From Rickettsiella endosymbiont of Rhagonycha lignosa (GTDB lineage: Bacteria > Pseudomonadota > Gammaproteobacteria > Diplorickettsiales > Diplorickettsiaceae), in the NCBI RefSeq assembly GCF_964031165.1, contig NZ_OZ035011.1:533001-597000 (forward strand): 64,000 nucleotides of DNA, written 5' to 3'. The notes beneath the pieces were generated by a model. That model did not search any database. It was not told the origin of the DNA and worked only from the letters and a program-made list of their open reading frames with translations. The first letter of the stretch is position 1; each line of letters starts with the position of its first letter. This document shows positions 26,416 through 35,720 of the stretch, piece by piece. Position numbers and translations under genes: made by a program.

Positions 26416-27581
26416 TCATATCCTCCGGAGATATTGTAACTACTGGGGATAGAGTTATTGGTTTTAAGACTACGTTCGCGGTTATCAGTATTTTCTTTCT
26501 TATCATTATTTGTTGAGGCAGTTAATTTATCTGTGTTTACAGAAGCTGTCGTATTGGATTGATCGCGTGTTAAGGAATTGAGAGTAGAATTATTAGCGAC
26601 CAGCAGTTTATTCCTGTGTGCAATCATTGTTTGTAAGGCGGCCAAATAAAGCTGTTTTTTTGTCAATGTTGGAGAAGCTTCATAAGCGGGGAGTAATGCT
26701 AAAAAGCGAATAATTTCTATGTTAGCTTTTAATATTATCTCTTGTTGGTAAGCGTTGGCATCTGCTATAAGCCGTTGAGCTAGCAATTGTGCATGTGGCT
26801 CAACTTGAGTAGCATAAACATTGGCTTGCTTTTCGAGTTGTTCTTTATCACTTTTGGCATTAGCAACATCGGTAAAAGAGGCTTGTAATTGTTCGGGTAC
26901 TTGAATAGATACCAAATCAATATTTTTGACGGCTAATCCCGTTCGCTCTTTTATTAATGTATTTAGCTGTTTTTGTATACGTTCTGCCAGTGAAAAATGT
27001 GAAGTGCTTAATAGTTGATTTAAAGTGAATTGACTAAGCACACGATTTACTATGCTGTCTATGGTTTCTTGTAAGTTGAATAAAGGATGAGCGGTTGCAA
27101 AAAGAAAGTTGCGTGGATCAACAATAGAATAATCAATATTGATATTCACCGCAATTTTGTTTTCATCGCGCGTTAATAAATTAACGCTAGTAGAAAGTTT
27201 ATTTATTTTTCCAGAATTGATTATTGTAGCGTGTTGGAAGGGTTTAAGGATCCAGTGATAGCCCGCACCCATCGTGGAGCTATATGCCCCAAAATGGGTA
27301 ATAACCGCTGATTCATCCGCATTGACCTTATAAAAGCCGAGCGCAAACCATGCAAGCAAGCAAGAGACGGAAATCAGACCCATAGTCTTCGCATTAAGTT
27401 TTGCAGGTAAGAAAGGACGGGCAAGCGCCGTTTTTTTATGCAATATTTTTAACTTAAATAAAGCGACGATTTTTTTATATAAATCACGCAGAAATGCTTC
27501 GAGATCAGGAGGAGTCTGTTTAGGTCGTCCTGTCCACGGATCTTTGTTTTTGCTGGGATCACCCGGTTCGTTCCAGGGCAT
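26412..27581 (-). CDS. hflK: HflK, membrane protease modulator (SPFH protein)
   Basis: 389 aa from ATG 27581 (MPWNEPGDPSKNKDPWTGRP), which has GGAG seven bases upstream and aligns with E. coli HflK; a TTG 12 bases earlier is less likely. A membrane helix lies at ~67-87, then the SPFH domain with DESAVITHFGAYSSTMGAGYHW and VNINIDYSIVDPRNFLFATA, and a coiled coil. The C-terminal ~65 residues are unusually rich in Asn, Thr and Ser with no recognised motif. HflK and HflC together regulate FtsH. A 214-base gap separates it from hflX upstream. Confidence 0.93.
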   Translation of the reverse strand: MPWNEPGDPSKNKDPWTGRPKQTPPDLEAFLRDLYKKIVALFKLKILHKKTALARPFLPAKLNAKTMGLISVSCLLAWFALGFYKVNADESAVITHFGAYSSTMGAGYHWILKPFQHATIINSGKINKLSTSVNLLTRDENKIAVNINIDYSIVDPRNFLFATAHPLFNLQETIDSIVNRVLSQFTLNQLLSTSHFSLAERIQKQLNTLIKERTGLAVKNIDLVSIQVPEQLQASFTDVANAKSDKEQLEKQANVYATQVEPHAQLLAQRLIADANAYQQEIILKANIEIIRFLALLPAYEASPTLTKKQLYLAALQTMIAHRNKLLVANNSTLNSLTRDQSNTTASVNTDKLTASTNNDKKENTDNRERSLKTNNSIPSSYNISGGYE

Positions 27582-27807
27582 AATATGCTCCAATTGTTAG
27601 TTTTTTAAGATTTTTTTCAATCTATGGTCTTTATAATACAGTTTACTTCTTTTTAGTGCAAAGCTGTTAACCCTTACATTCCAGGTGATACTGACTCGTC
27701 ATTACGTGCACGTAGCAACAATCCAGGAAATATCGTAGCTATTTAAATAGATAGCTGTAATCTTCTTAGAGGAGCATTCTAGGCATGCTGAGTCATTCGC
27801 GCAACTA

Positions 27808-28989
27808 TTAATTCAGCGACAAGTCGTTATGGTCGGATGAAGAATTTGATAGGTCAGTGATGTGAAGATTAAGCCTATAAGATTGTTCACTGATTTTTTG
27901 ATAAGTAAGGCATTCAATGATTGCTTGGCGTAATAAATCGATACCTATTCCAGACTGAGCAGATATCCAAATTTTAGACGGAAGACCTGCTGCGTTGCGT
28001 TCTAAACGCGGCGGCATATCCTCTAATAAATCAATTTTATTGATAACGATCAATTGAGTAATGTGGTCGGTGTGTATTTGTTTTAACACCTTATCTACTG
28101 CTTGGTTACATTCATTCTTCTCTGTATTAGTGGCGTCCACTACATGCAATAATAGGTCAGCTTGTTGTGTTTCTTCTAAGGTTGCTCGAAAAGACACGAC
28201 CAGATGATGAGGTAGTTGACGTATGAAACCTACTGTATCGGCCAAAATGGCTATTTGTCCATCGTTTAGAGACATACGACGTATACTAGGATCTAAGGTA
28301 GCAAAAGGCTGATTGGCAACAAAAACTGTTGCGTTGGTTAAACAATTAAATAACGTAGATTTCCCGGTATTGGTATACCCAACTAAGGAAATATGCGGTA
28401 GTTGAGATTTTCTTCTTGCACGTTGGCTTTGCGCACGTTGCGCACGAACCTTTTCTAAACGTTTTTTTATAATTTTAATTTGTTGTCGAATCAAACGTTT
28501 ATCGGTTTCTAATTGCGTTTCACCAGGCCCGCGTAAACCAATACCACCGCGCTGTCTTTCTAAGTGTGTCCAGCCTCGAATAAGCCGGGTGGAAAGATGT
28601 TCTAGTTGAGCCAGTTTAACCTGTAATTTTCCTTCAAAGGTACGTGCACGTTGCGCGAAAATATCTAGAATTAATCCAGTACGCCCTAATACTCGACATT
28701 GTAATTTTTGCTCTAAATTACGTTCCTGAGCTGGGCTTAGATCGTGATTAAACAAAATTAATTGTGCTCGATGAGCAGTTGCAGCGGCGATTATTTCTTC
28801 AAGTTTACCCAAGCCAATGAAATACTTTACTTGTGCTTTACGTTGTCGCCCAGTGATGAGAGCCATCGCTTGGGCACCCGCTGCTAGAGCTAGCTCCTGA
28901 AATTCTTTTACTATTTCTTCTGATTCATATTTTTTAAAATAGATATGAACTAATAGTGCTAGCTCACCGCTTTGGGGACGTTCAAGCAT
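27808..28989 (-). CDS. hflX: HflX, ribosome-associated GTPase
   Basis: 393 aa. An N-terminal nucleotide-binding HflX domain (with [11 protein letters not shown] and [17 protein letters not shown]) is followed by the [20 protein letters not shown] linker and the G domain: G1 [13 protein letters not shown]2/G3 [13 protein letters not shown] and [17 protein letters not shown]4 INKIDL. HflX splits stalled or stress-arrested ribosomes. Its start overlaps the end of hfq by 8 bases, indicating coupled expression. The C-terminal extension is short compared with the E. coli protein (426 aa). Confidence 0.95.
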   Translation of the reverse strand: MLERPQSGELALLVHIYFKKYESEEIVKEFQELALAAGAQAMALITGRQRKAQVKYFIGLGKLEEIIAAATAHRAQLILFNHDLSPAQERNLEQKLQCRVLGRTGLILDIFAQRARTFEGKLQVKLAQLEHLSTRLIRGWTHLERQRGGIGLRGPGETQLETDKRLIRQQIKIIKKRLEKVRAQRAQSQRARRKSQLPHISLVGYTNTGKSTLFNCLTNATVFVANQPFATLDPSIRRMSLNDGQIAILADTVGFIRQLPHHLVVSFRATLEETQQADLLLHVVDATNTEKNECNQAVDKVLKQIHTDHITQLIVINKIDLLEDMPPRLERNAAGLPSKIWISAQSGIGIDLLRQAIIECLTYQKISEQSYRLNLHITDLSNSSSDHNDLSLN

Positions 28990-29263
28990 TACTGATTTCT
29001 AGTTCCTCGTCAGTTGCATTACAACTTTGTAGATCATTACTTTCATCAATACTTGCTAATTTAACATTCTTTGCTGGAACGACTGTTGAAATAGCATGTT
29101 TGTAGACCATCTGGCTAACTGAGTTTTTTAATAAGACTACGAACTGATCAAATGATTCTACTAAACCCTGAAGTTTAATCCCGTTAACAAGATAGATTGA
29201 AACCGGAACTTTATCTTTACGCAATGCGTTTAGAAAAGGATCTTGTAGTTGCCCTTTAGACAT
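28982..29263 (-). CDS. hfq: RNA chaperone Hfq
   Basis: 93 aa from [23 protein letters not shown] nine bases upstream supports ATG 29263 rather than the Met five codons earlier. Sm1 and Sm2 motifs are intact: [20 protein letters not shown] and [15 protein letters not shown], including the YKH residues of the proximal RNA site. Hfq forms a hexamer that pairs small RNAs with mRNAs. The C-terminal tail is acidic ([19 protein letters not shown]), unlike the longer tail of enterobacteria. hflX follows with an 8-base overlap. miaA, often found upstream in other bacteria, is replaced here by polA. Confidence 0.96.
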   Translation of the reverse strand: MSKGQLQDPFLNALRKDKVPVSIYLVNGIKLQGLVESFDQFVVLLKNSVSQMVYKHAISTVVPAKNVKLASIDESNDLQSCNATDEELEISNA

Positions 29264-29278
29264 AATTAGCTTCTCCAT

Positions 29279-29584
29279 GCAAATTTTAAATATAAATATA
29301 ATCTCAAAAAGCCTTGGTCTTAAATTTATTTAGCTTATAACCAAGCGCAGTAAGTTTAGCATGGGAAATGCATAGGGCATAGCCCTGAACGTTAAGACTT
29401 TGTCTAATCAGAGGGAAGTCAGAGAGAATCTACGTGTGTAGTCTATAGGTCTGTCAATGCACTAATATAAGATATCTCCACAAAAAATAGTGAAAAAAAA
29501 AGAATAGTTGTATTTTTAAGACCGCACTATTTTATACCTAATAGGTAATTTTTTTGGTAATATAGGTAAGTAAACCTTTTTTGG
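29279..29584. other. polA-hfq spacer
   Basis: 306 bases between polA and hfq, both on the minus strand. It holds the hairpin-plus-T-run listed at 29306-29345 and a minus-strand TTGACA (29457-29452) with only weak -10 candidates. No ORF is convincing. It could hold the hfq promoter or a small RNA. Confidence 0.4.
29306..29345 (-). terminator. Candidate intrinsic terminator between polA and hfq
   Basis: On the minus strand CTTGGT (29345-29340) pairs with ACCAAG (29318-29313), then GC and a run of five T (29310-29306). The loop is long (21 bases). It could end the polA transcript or a short RNA started in the spacer. Confidence 0.45.
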
Positions 29585-32284
29585 TTAAAGGGCTTTGTCC
29601 CAATTTGAGCCTATCTGAATATCGACCATGAGTGGCACGGACAGCTGAGTGGTATTGACCATTAAATCTTCAATAAGTTGTTTTGCTGGGTTTATATCAG
29701 CATCGGCGACTTCAAATACCAATTCATCGTGTACTTGCATAATCATATGTGCTTGAAGTTTATGTTGAGTTAAAGCTTGGTCAATAGTGATCATGGCTTT
29801 TTTGATGATATCTGCTGCGCTACCTTGTAAAGGCGCATTAATGGCAGCACGTTCGCTGGCGCGACGTTGTAAAGGATCACTGGAATTAATAAAAACCAAA
29901 TTTAAACGACGTCCAAATAAGGTGGTGACATAAGCCTGTTCATGCGCTTGTAAGCGCGTCCGTTCCATATACTCTTTTACACCAGGATAACGAGCAAAAT
30001 AGCGATCAATATAATTTTTAGCTTCTTCACGCGAGATGCCTAATTGTTTGGCCAAGCCAAAAGCAGACATCCCATAAATGAGGCCAAAATTAACGGCTTT
30101 AGCACTGCGACGTTGTTCATGTGTGACTTGATTTAATGGAATGTTTAAAACCTCTGCGGCAGTAGCTAGGTGAATATCGAGATTTTGCGCAAATGCATCC
30201 AGTAAACCTTTATCTTGCGAAAAGTGGGCGACAATGCGTAATTCAATCTGAGAATAATCCGCTGCAATAATTTTATACCCCGATGGTGCAATAAATGCCT
30301 GGCGAATTTTTCGGCCTTCTTTAGTTCGTGCAGGAATATTTTGTAGATTAGGATCAGACGAAGAAAGTCGCCCTGTAACTACTGCGGCTTGGTGATAAGA
30401 AGTATGGATACGACCAGTTTTTACATTAATTTGTTGGGGAAGTTTATCTGTATAGGTTGATTTTAATTTACTCAAACTTCGATGTTTTAAAATGACTTTA
30501 GCGAGCGGAAATTTTATAGCAAGTGCTTGCAAAACACTTTCTGAGGTTGATGCTTGACCTTTGGGAGTTTTTTCTAAAATAGGTAAGCCTTGTTCAATAA
30601 ATAATACGGTTTGTAATTGTTTAGGTGATCCTAAATTAAAAGTTTTACCCGCCAATTGATAGGCTTCTTCTTCAAGCTTTATTAAGCGTTTCGCAATAGA
30701 GCGACTTTGTTTTTGCAATAATTGTGCATCGACTAATACACCATGACGCTCGATATGAGATAATACTGAGACTAATGGCATTTCAATGTGCGTGAAAACT
30801 TTAGATAAACCTGGCAATGTATCTAATTGAGGCTTGAGTGTTTCGTGTAAGCGTAAAGCAATATCGGCATCTTCAACGGCATACGGACCTGCTTCTTGGA
30901 TATCGATTTGGTTAAACGTTTTTTGTTTAGCGCCTTTGCCAGCAATTTCTTCAAAATGTATCGTTTTATGATCCAAATGTTTTATTGCTGCGCTATTCAG
31001 ACTATGTGAATTACTTGCACTGTCGAGTAAATAAGATTCCAGCATGGTATCAAAACCCAATCCTTGCAGCTGGATCCCATAATTGGCAAGAACACCCATA
31101 TCATATTTTAAGTTATGACCTATTTTTAATTGTTTAGGATCTTCAAAGAGCGGTTTAAGTTGTTGCAAAACCCAATTTCTATTTAATTGTTCGGGCGCTC
31201 CTATATAATCATGAGCTAAAGGAATATAAACAGGTTTTTCATCTTTTATGGCAAAAGACAGGCCGACAAGTTCTGCTTGCATGACATCTAAACTCGTCGT
31301 TTCGGTATCGAATGCCCAGATTTTTATCTTAGTTAATTGTTTCAAAAAGAGTTGAAAAGATTTTTTGTCGAGAATTAACGAATAAAGTGTTCGATTGGTT
31401 TCAGATTTATCAATAGTTTGGCTGGATGGATCCAAATTTTTTTCTAATTCTCTAATCCATCCTTTGAATTCTAGTTTCTTGTAACTTTCCATTAACGCAG
31501 AAGTATCGGGAGGTTTGGGTCGGAATTTTTCTAAGTCAAATTCCAGATCGACATCGGTTTTAATAGTGACTAATTGGCGAGATAAAGGGAGCTTATCGAG
31601 ATGTGCTTTAAGATTTTCTCCTACTTTACCTTTAATTTCATCTGCATTTTTTATCAGTGATTCAAGGTTTCCATATTGATTAAGCCATTTTGCTGCGGTT
31701 TTTGGTCCTACGTTGGGAATTCCAGGAACATTATCTACAGCATCACCAATTAAACTTAAATAATCAGTTATTTGTTCTGGCCTGACGCCAAATTTATCGA
31801 TGACACCTTGATGGTCTAGACGTGTGTTCGTCATGGTATTTACTAGTGTGATATCTTCGCAGACTAACTGTGCAAAGTCCTTATCGCCCGTGGAAATCAA
31901 AACCGGTAGATGTTGTTGTATGGCTTTTAAGGCTAATGTACCTATCACATCGTCAGCTTCAACGCCAGGATGGATGATAAGCGGCAATCCTAAGCCACGA
32001 ACGATGGTGTATAGAGGTTCTATTTGTGGTTGTAAATCATCTGGCATGGAAGGGCGATGGGCTTTATATTCTGTATATAATTCTTCACGAAATGTTTTAC
32101 CTTTAGCATCGAAAACCACCACCATATATTCTGGATTAGTATCTTTAATTAATTTGCGTAGCATATTAATGACCCCATACACGGCACCAGTAGGCTCTCC
32201 TCTGGAATTACTTAAAGGGGGAAGTGCATGAAAGGCACGATAAAGATAAGAAGTGCCATCGACTAAGACTAAGGGTTTTTTCAT
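29585..32284 (-). CDS. polA: DNA polymerase I
   Basis: 899 aa, full length. The N-terminal 5'-3' exonuclease domain (LVDGTSYLYRAFHALPPLSN, VVFDAKGKTFREE, GDAVDNVPGIPNVGPKTA) is followed by a 3'-5' exonuclease with intact acidic residues (WAFDTETTSLDVM, IGHNLKYDMGVL), so proofreading is probably retained. The polymerase domain has motif A (AADYSQIELRIVAH), the O-helix (RRSAKAVNFGLIYGMSAFGL) and motif C (MQVHDELVFEV). It fills gaps and removes RNA primers in replication and repair. It is divergently oriented to guaC with a 95-base gap. Confidence 0.97.
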   Translation of the reverse strand: MKKPLVLVDGTSYLYRAFHALPPLSNSRGEPTGAVYGVINMLRKLIKDTNPEYMVVVFDAKGKTFREELYTEYKAHRPSMPDDLQPQIEPLYTIVRGLGLPLIIHPGVEADDVIGTLALKAIQQHLPVLISTGDKDFAQLVCEDITLVNTMTNTRLDHQGVIDKFGVRPEQITDYLSLIGDAVDNVPGIPNVGPKTAAKWLNQYGNLESLIKNADEIKGKVGENLKAHLDKLPLSRQLVTIKTDVDLEFDLEKFRPKPPDTSALMESYKKLEFKGWIRELEKNLDPSSQTIDKSETNRTLYSLILDKKSFQLFLKQLTKIKIWAFDTETTSLDVMQAELVGLSFAIKDEKPVYIPLAHDYIGAPEQLNRNWVLQQLKPLFEDPKQLKIGHNLKYDMGVLANYGIQLQGLGFDTMLESYLLDSASNSHSLNSAAIKHLDHKTIHFEEIAGKGAKQKTFNQIDIQEAGPYAVEDADIALRLHETLKPQLDTLPGLSKVFTHIEMPLVSVLSHIERHGVLVDAQLLQKQSRSIAKRLIKLEEEAYQLAGKTFNLGSPKQLQTVLFIEQGLPILEKTPKGQASTSESVLQALAIKFPLAKVILKHRSLSKLKSTYTDKLPQQINVKTGRIHTSYHQAAVVTGRLSSSDPNLQNIPARTKEGRKIRQAFIAPSGYKIIAADYSQIELRIVAHFSQDKGLLDAFAQNLDIHLATAAEVLNIPLNQVTHEQRRSAKAVNFGLIYGMSAFGLAKQLGISREEAKNYIDRYFARYPGVKEYMERTRLQAHEQAYVTTLFGRRLNLVFINSSDPLQRRASERAAINAPLQGSAADIIKKAMITIDQALTQHKLQAHMIMQVHDELVFEVADADINPAKQLIEDLMVNTTQLSVPLMVDIQIGSNWDKAL

Positions 32285-32379
32285 AAGGGTATGATAACAT
32301 ATGCCATCTTTATGCTAGGCATATCACTTAGACAATCTAGTCAATAAAGCAGCCAAAATTAATGAGTCATGAGGTTATT

Positions 32380-33444
32380 ATGCGTATCGAGCAAGAAATA
32401 AGATTAGATTTTAAGGATGTATTAATTCGCCCGAAGCGTAGCACCTTGCAAACACGCGCGGATGTTGACTTAACCCGCGAATACACGTTTAAACACTCAG
32501 GATTTTCTTGGAAAGGGATACCTATTATTGCTTCAAATATGGATCATACCGGTACTTTTGCCATGGCTAAAAGTTTAGCTAAACATAAATTACTCACTGC
32601 GATTGATAAATTTGCAAGCTTACAAGATTGGAAAAAATTCTATAATCAACATCCCAAGTCTATTGCTTACTGTTTTCCAACAATAGGGATTAAAACAAAA
32701 GATATGGATATGCTGGCAAAAATAATTAAAATAGCACCAAGTCCTTTTATTTGCATCGATGTTGCCAATGGCTATACACAACGTTTTGTCGATAGTATTC
32801 GTGCCTTACGAAAAAAGTATCCGAAAAAAACTTTAATTGCAGGCAATGTGGTGACTGCTGAAATGGCCGAAGAATTAGTTTTAGCGGGCGCAGATATTGT
32901 CAAAGTAGGAATTGGTCCGGGTTCTGTTTGTACCACACGCTTGAAAACAGGTGTAGGTTATCCACAATTGTCCGCTATCATAGAATGTGCAGATGCTGTG
33001 CATGGTTTAGGCGGACTTTTATGTGCAGATGGTGGTTGCGTTTCACCGGGTGATGTCGCTAAAGCGTTTGCGGCAGGTGCCGACTTTGTTATGCTAGGAG
33101 GCATGTTGGCCGGTCATGAGGAATGCGCTGGCGAAAAAGTAGAGGAAAATGGCAAATGGTTTATGCGATTTTATGGAATGAGCTCGAGTGAAGCGATGCA
33201 TAAACATCATGGTAAGATGAATGCTTATCGTGCTAGCGAAGGTCGTTCTGTCAATGTTCCTTACCGAGGTAAGGTAGAAAATACGGTACTTGATATTTTA
33301 GGTGGATTGCGTTCTACCTGTACCTATGTGGGTGCACAGCGTTTGAAAGAACTTTCTAAACGAACCACTTTTCTACGTGTTACTCAACAATTAAATGAAG
33401 TTTTTGCGGCGTTACAAGTTAACGAATTGATTAATAATAACTAG
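32380..33444 (+). CDS. guaC: GMP reductase
   Basis: 354 aa from ATG 32380 ([20 protein letters not shown]), which aligns with E. coli GuaC and has AGG five bases upstream; the Met six codons earlier is less likely. It converts GMP to IMP with NADPH, balancing purine pools. [13 protein letters not shown] and [14 protein letters not shown] (catalytic Cys in the IMPDH/GMPR loop) are present, followed by [30 protein letters not shown] and a short active-site flap [13 protein letters not shown] dehydrogenase normally has CBS domains, absent here. Confidence 0.95.
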   Translation: MRIEQEIRLDFKDVLIRPKRSTLQTRADVDLTREYTFKHSGFSWKGIPIIASNMDHTGTFAMAKSLAKHKLLTAIDKFASLQDWKKFYNQHPKSIAYCFPTIGIKTKDMDMLAKIIKIAPSPFICIDVANGYTQRFVDSIRALRKKYPKKTLIAGNVVTAEMAEELVLAGADIVKVGIGPGSVCTTRLKTGVGYPQLSAIIECADAVHGLGGLLCADGGCVSPGDVAKAFAAGADFVMLGGMLAGHEECAGEKVEENGKWFMRFYGMSSSEAMHKHHGKMNAYRASEGRSVNVPYRGKVENTVLDILGGLRSTCTYVGAQRLKELSKRTTFLRVTQQLNEVFAALQVNELINNN

Positions 33445-33511
33445 GGTGTGGTGACACAATCTCGTTAGTGCTTTCATGAAACTTCTGTGAGATTAGGACA
33501 GCAAAAATGCA

Positions 33512-33910
33512 ATGAATGCACTCCAAAAAAAACGTTTAAATTTCATTTTACTCATGTTATTGGTGGCTGGTTTTGTTATTGGTTTATCTCTCTATGCGTT
33601 AAAACAAAACATTAATTTGTTTTATACACCCACCCAACTTGCTGAACGACATTTAACACCTGGCCGACCGTTTCGTTTAGGGGGTCAAGTTAAAAAAGGC
33701 ACGGTAAAACAAAATGAGCAGCATTTGTTAGTTTCTTTTGTAGTGAGTGATGCATCGCGTAACGTTCTGGTTGAATATCAAGGTGTACTCCCGGATTTAT
33801 TCCGAGAAGGACAGTCTGTGGTTATTGAAGGAAGTCTGGATCAAGCAGGTATTATGCAAGCCAACCAAGTACTTGCGAAACATGATGAACGATATCGAGC
33901 CGTTAAATAA
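33512..33910 (+). CDS. ccmE: Cytochrome c maturation heme chaperone CcmE
   Basis: 132 aa. An N-terminal membrane anchor (residues 9-30) is followed by the OB-fold domain with FRLGGQVKKGTVKQ, VEYQGVLPDLFREGQSVVIEG and ANQVLAKHDERYR. H124 in LAKHDE is the covalent heme-binding histidine and Y128 the axial ligand. CcmE carries heme from CcmC to the CcmF/H ligase in the periplasm. No other ccm genes are adjacent, which is unusual because ccmABCDEFGH often form one operon. It is 67 bases downstream of guaC. Confidence 0.92.
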   Translation: MNALQKKRLNFILLMLLVAGFVIGLSLYALKQNINLFYTPTQLAERHLTPGRPFRLGGQVKKGTVKQNEQHLLVSFVVSDASRNVLVEYQGVLPDLFREGQSVVIEGSLDQAGIMQANQVLAKHDERYRAVK

Positions 33911-33948
33911 CGGTTTTTCATCTTCTGTTGTAACAATAGGGAAATAAA

Positions 33949-34494
33949 ATGAGCAAAATGACTAGCTTAAAAGTATTGATAGCCGTTTTGTTGGTGACGA
34001 TAGCCTGCCTAGCTTATATCTTATTAACCCGGTTTTTCCCGAGTGAAGAGGTGTTTTTTATGGGATCCAAAGCCCTAAATCGGGCTTTGGTGTTGGATTT
34101 AAGTATCAAAAGTAATAAAGATTATGCGACTTTTTTACCTGAAAATTCAGGATTTTTAGTAGTGCATCCCGCTCAATCCGCTGAAGATCATCGTGATGAT
34201 ATTCTTGAAACGCGTGATATTTTTGCTTTAGTTGAAAAAACTAACAAAAATACCTTACAAGATTCAGATCCTCTTTATCCAGAATTAGAATTACTGTTTT
34301 TAAGAAAAACACCTTTAGGAATACGTGGTAATTATGTGACTTTATCCAGTTTAGGTGTAAAAAGTATTGTTTTTAATCCTGAATATCTCCAACATTTTTT
34401 GCAAATCTATCAAGATAAACTTCCTCATGCTGCAGGCTATGCCATTATGGGTGATAGTAGCCAAAGGCAGATTCGTGATATTCTAGTGAACTAA
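33949..34494 (+). CDS. Membrane-anchored protein of unknown function
   Basis: 181 aa. Residues 7-27 are one hydrophobic helix (LKVLIAVLLVTIACLAYIL), followed by a soluble domain predicted to face the periplasm. Recognisable stretches include FFMGSKALNRALVLDLSIK, SGFLVVHPAQSAEDHRDDI and YAIMGDSSQRQIRDILVN, but I cannot place them in a family. No cysteines that could bind metal or heme are present. It sits 38 bases after ccmE and 29 bases before sdhE. Co-transcription with ccmE could hint at cytochrome or respiratory-complex assembly, but this is guesswork. Confidence 0.6.
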   Translation: MSKMTSLKVLIAVLLVTIACLAYILLTRFFPSEEVFFMGSKALNRALVLDLSIKSNKDYATFLPENSGFLVVHPAQSAEDHRDDILETRDIFALVEKTNKNTLQDSDPLYPELELLFLRKTPLGIRGNYVTLSSLGVKSIVFNPEYLQHFLQIYQDKLPHAAGYAIMGDSSQRQIRDILVN

Positions 34495-34523
34495 TTTTTG
34501 ATAAAGCCTATGACTCCTGAGCG

Positions 34524-34772
34524 ATGAAGAACTTGCAAGAAAAATTAAAACGTTTACGATGGCAATGCCGGCGCGGCATGCTCGAATTAGATCTTGTTTT
34601 ATTAACTTTTTTAGATAAAAATTACCTAAATTTAAGCACTGCCGATCAAGAGTTATTTGAGCAATTATTAACGCATTCGGATCAAGAACTTTACTGTTAT
34701 TTAATTAAACGCCAGCCTGTAGAAAATGCAGCAATGCAGATTTTGATAGAACGGGTAAGTTGTGGCCGCTAA
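34524..34772 (+). CDS. sdhE: Succinate dehydrogenase flavinylation factor SdhE (YgfY family)
   Basis: 82 aa, normal for the family. The signature RRGMLELDLVLLTFLDKNY at residues 18-36 contains the RGxxE motif needed for FAD attachment to SdhA/FrdA, followed by DQELYCYLIKRQP. It acts in the cytoplasm as a flavinylation chaperone. Its 3' end overlaps the next gene by 11 bases. That gene is a YgfX-like membrane protein, the same pairing as ygfY-ygfX in E. coli, which supports both calls. Confidence 0.92.
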   Translation: MKNLQEKLKRLRWQCRRGMLELDLVLLTFLDKNYLNLSTADQELFEQLLTHSDQELYCYLIKRQPVENAAMQILIERVSCGR

Positions 34773-35187
34773 TTTCTATCGTTTAAAATCCTCTTATTAT
34801 TTTGCTATTTTTCTCCTAGTGGTGCATGGTGGCGCTATTGCTTGTTTATGTTTTTTACCTTGGCCATGGTGGACTAAATTATTATTGAGCTTGGCTTGTT
34901 TAATGAGCTTTGTGGCTCTTTTTTGTCAACATATTTTATTAAATAATCCGCGTTCAGTGATTGAATTTTGGCAACAAAGTTCAGGTTCTTGGCAATTGAG
35001 AAATAATCTAGGTGAAGTAAAGTTATTTAATTTAGCGGACGATAGTATTTGTACCCGTTATTTTGTCCTACTCAACTTTGTTTCCTTAGACAAGAAAAAA
35101 AGCAAAATTTCCTTAGTTTTATTGCCGGATAGTTTAAATCCCAAGGACTTTAGACAGTTGCATAGGCAATTACACGGCGTTGGCTAA
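34762..35187 (+). CDS. YgfX-like inner-membrane protein
   Basis: 141 aa starting at GTG within sdhE. Two N-terminal membrane helices (about residues 12-32 and 36-56) are followed by a small soluble domain with SGSWQLRNNLGEVKLFNLAD, VLLNFVSLDKKKSKISLVLL and PDSLNPKDFRQLHRQL, the layout of the YgfX (DUF1434) family. In E. coli the ygfYX pair was first described as a toxin-antitoxin-like system (CptAB) affecting MreB/FtsZ, but SdhE is now known as an assembly factor, so YgfX function remains unclear. Confidence 0.72.
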   Translation: MAANFYRLKSSYYFAIFLLVVHGGAIACLCFLPWPWWTKLLLSLACLMSFVALFCQHILLNNPRSVIEFWQQSSGSWQLRNNLGEVKLFNLADDSICTRYFVLLNFVSLDKKKSKISLVLLPDSLNPKDFRQLHRQLHGVG

Positions 35188-35207
35188 ACCGTCCTTAATG
35201 TTACTTT

Positions 35208-35270
35208 CAAGAATGAGCCAATAACGGCAATATTCTTGCTATAGGCTTGGCACTTGGAATAATGTATAAT
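35208..35270 (+). promoter_or_regulatory. erpA upstream region with dyad and -10 element
   Basis: CAAGAAT (35208-35214) and ATTCTTG (35232-35238) form a perfect 7-bp dyad without a T-run. A consensus TATAAT lies at 35265-35270, 30 bases before erpA. A well-spaced -35 is not obvious: TTGGCA at 35247 is only 12 bases away and TTGCTA at 35237 is 22 away. This pattern is compatible with activator- or repressor-controlled expression. Confidence 0.35.
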
Positions 35271-35300
35271 TTTTAAGCAATTTTCACGCAGTAGGTTCTT

Positions 35301-35720
35301 ATGTCAGAAATACTATCACCGCAAAATTTAGTTTCAGAGACGTCCTTCCCAGAGATACAGCCGGTTACGCTGACTGAAAATGCGGCTAGAAAAATAGGGG
35401 AATTGATCGCTGAGGAAGAGAATTTTCAGCTAAAATTACGTGTCTTTATTACCGGTGGTGGTTGTTCAGGTTTTCAATATGGATTTAGTTTCGATGAGAC
35501 TATTAATGAAGATGATACAGTGATAAGCAAGACTATCGTTAAAAAAGATGCTGGAGATTGTGATTCTATTAAGGTTCAATTACTCGTGGATCCCATGAGT
35601 TTAGTTTATTTAGTAGGTGCAGAAATCGATTATAAATCTGACTTAACTGGGGAACAGTTTATCATTCGTAATCCAAACGCTAAAACCACTTGTGGTTGCG
35701 GCTCTTCTTTTGCTGCTTAG
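35301..35720 (+). CDS. erpA: Iron-sulfur cluster insertion protein ErpA
   Basis: 139 aa A-type carrier. The three cluster-binding cysteines are present: [14 protein letters not shown] (first Cys) and [11 protein letters not shown] (CxC at the C-terminus). [17 protein letters not shown] and [16 protein letters not shown] are typical of ErpA/IscA. The N-terminal ~22 residues form an extension not found in E. coli ErpA (114 aa). It delivers Fe-S clusters to apo-enzymes such as those of isoprenoid synthesis. It is monocistronic, and its 3' end overlaps the convergent anmK gene by 4 bases. Confidence 0.93.
   Translation: MSEILSPQNLVSETSFPEIQPVTLTENAARKIGELIAEEENFQLKLRVFITGGGCSGFQYGFSFDETINEDDTVISKTIVKKDAGDCDSIKVQLLVDPMSLVYLVGAEIDYKSDLTGEQFIIRNPNAKTTCGCGSSFAA

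Noticed and set aside
31824-32231. 135-codon plus-strand ORF
   Set aside because: Antisense to the well-conserved 5'-3' exonuclease domain of polA.
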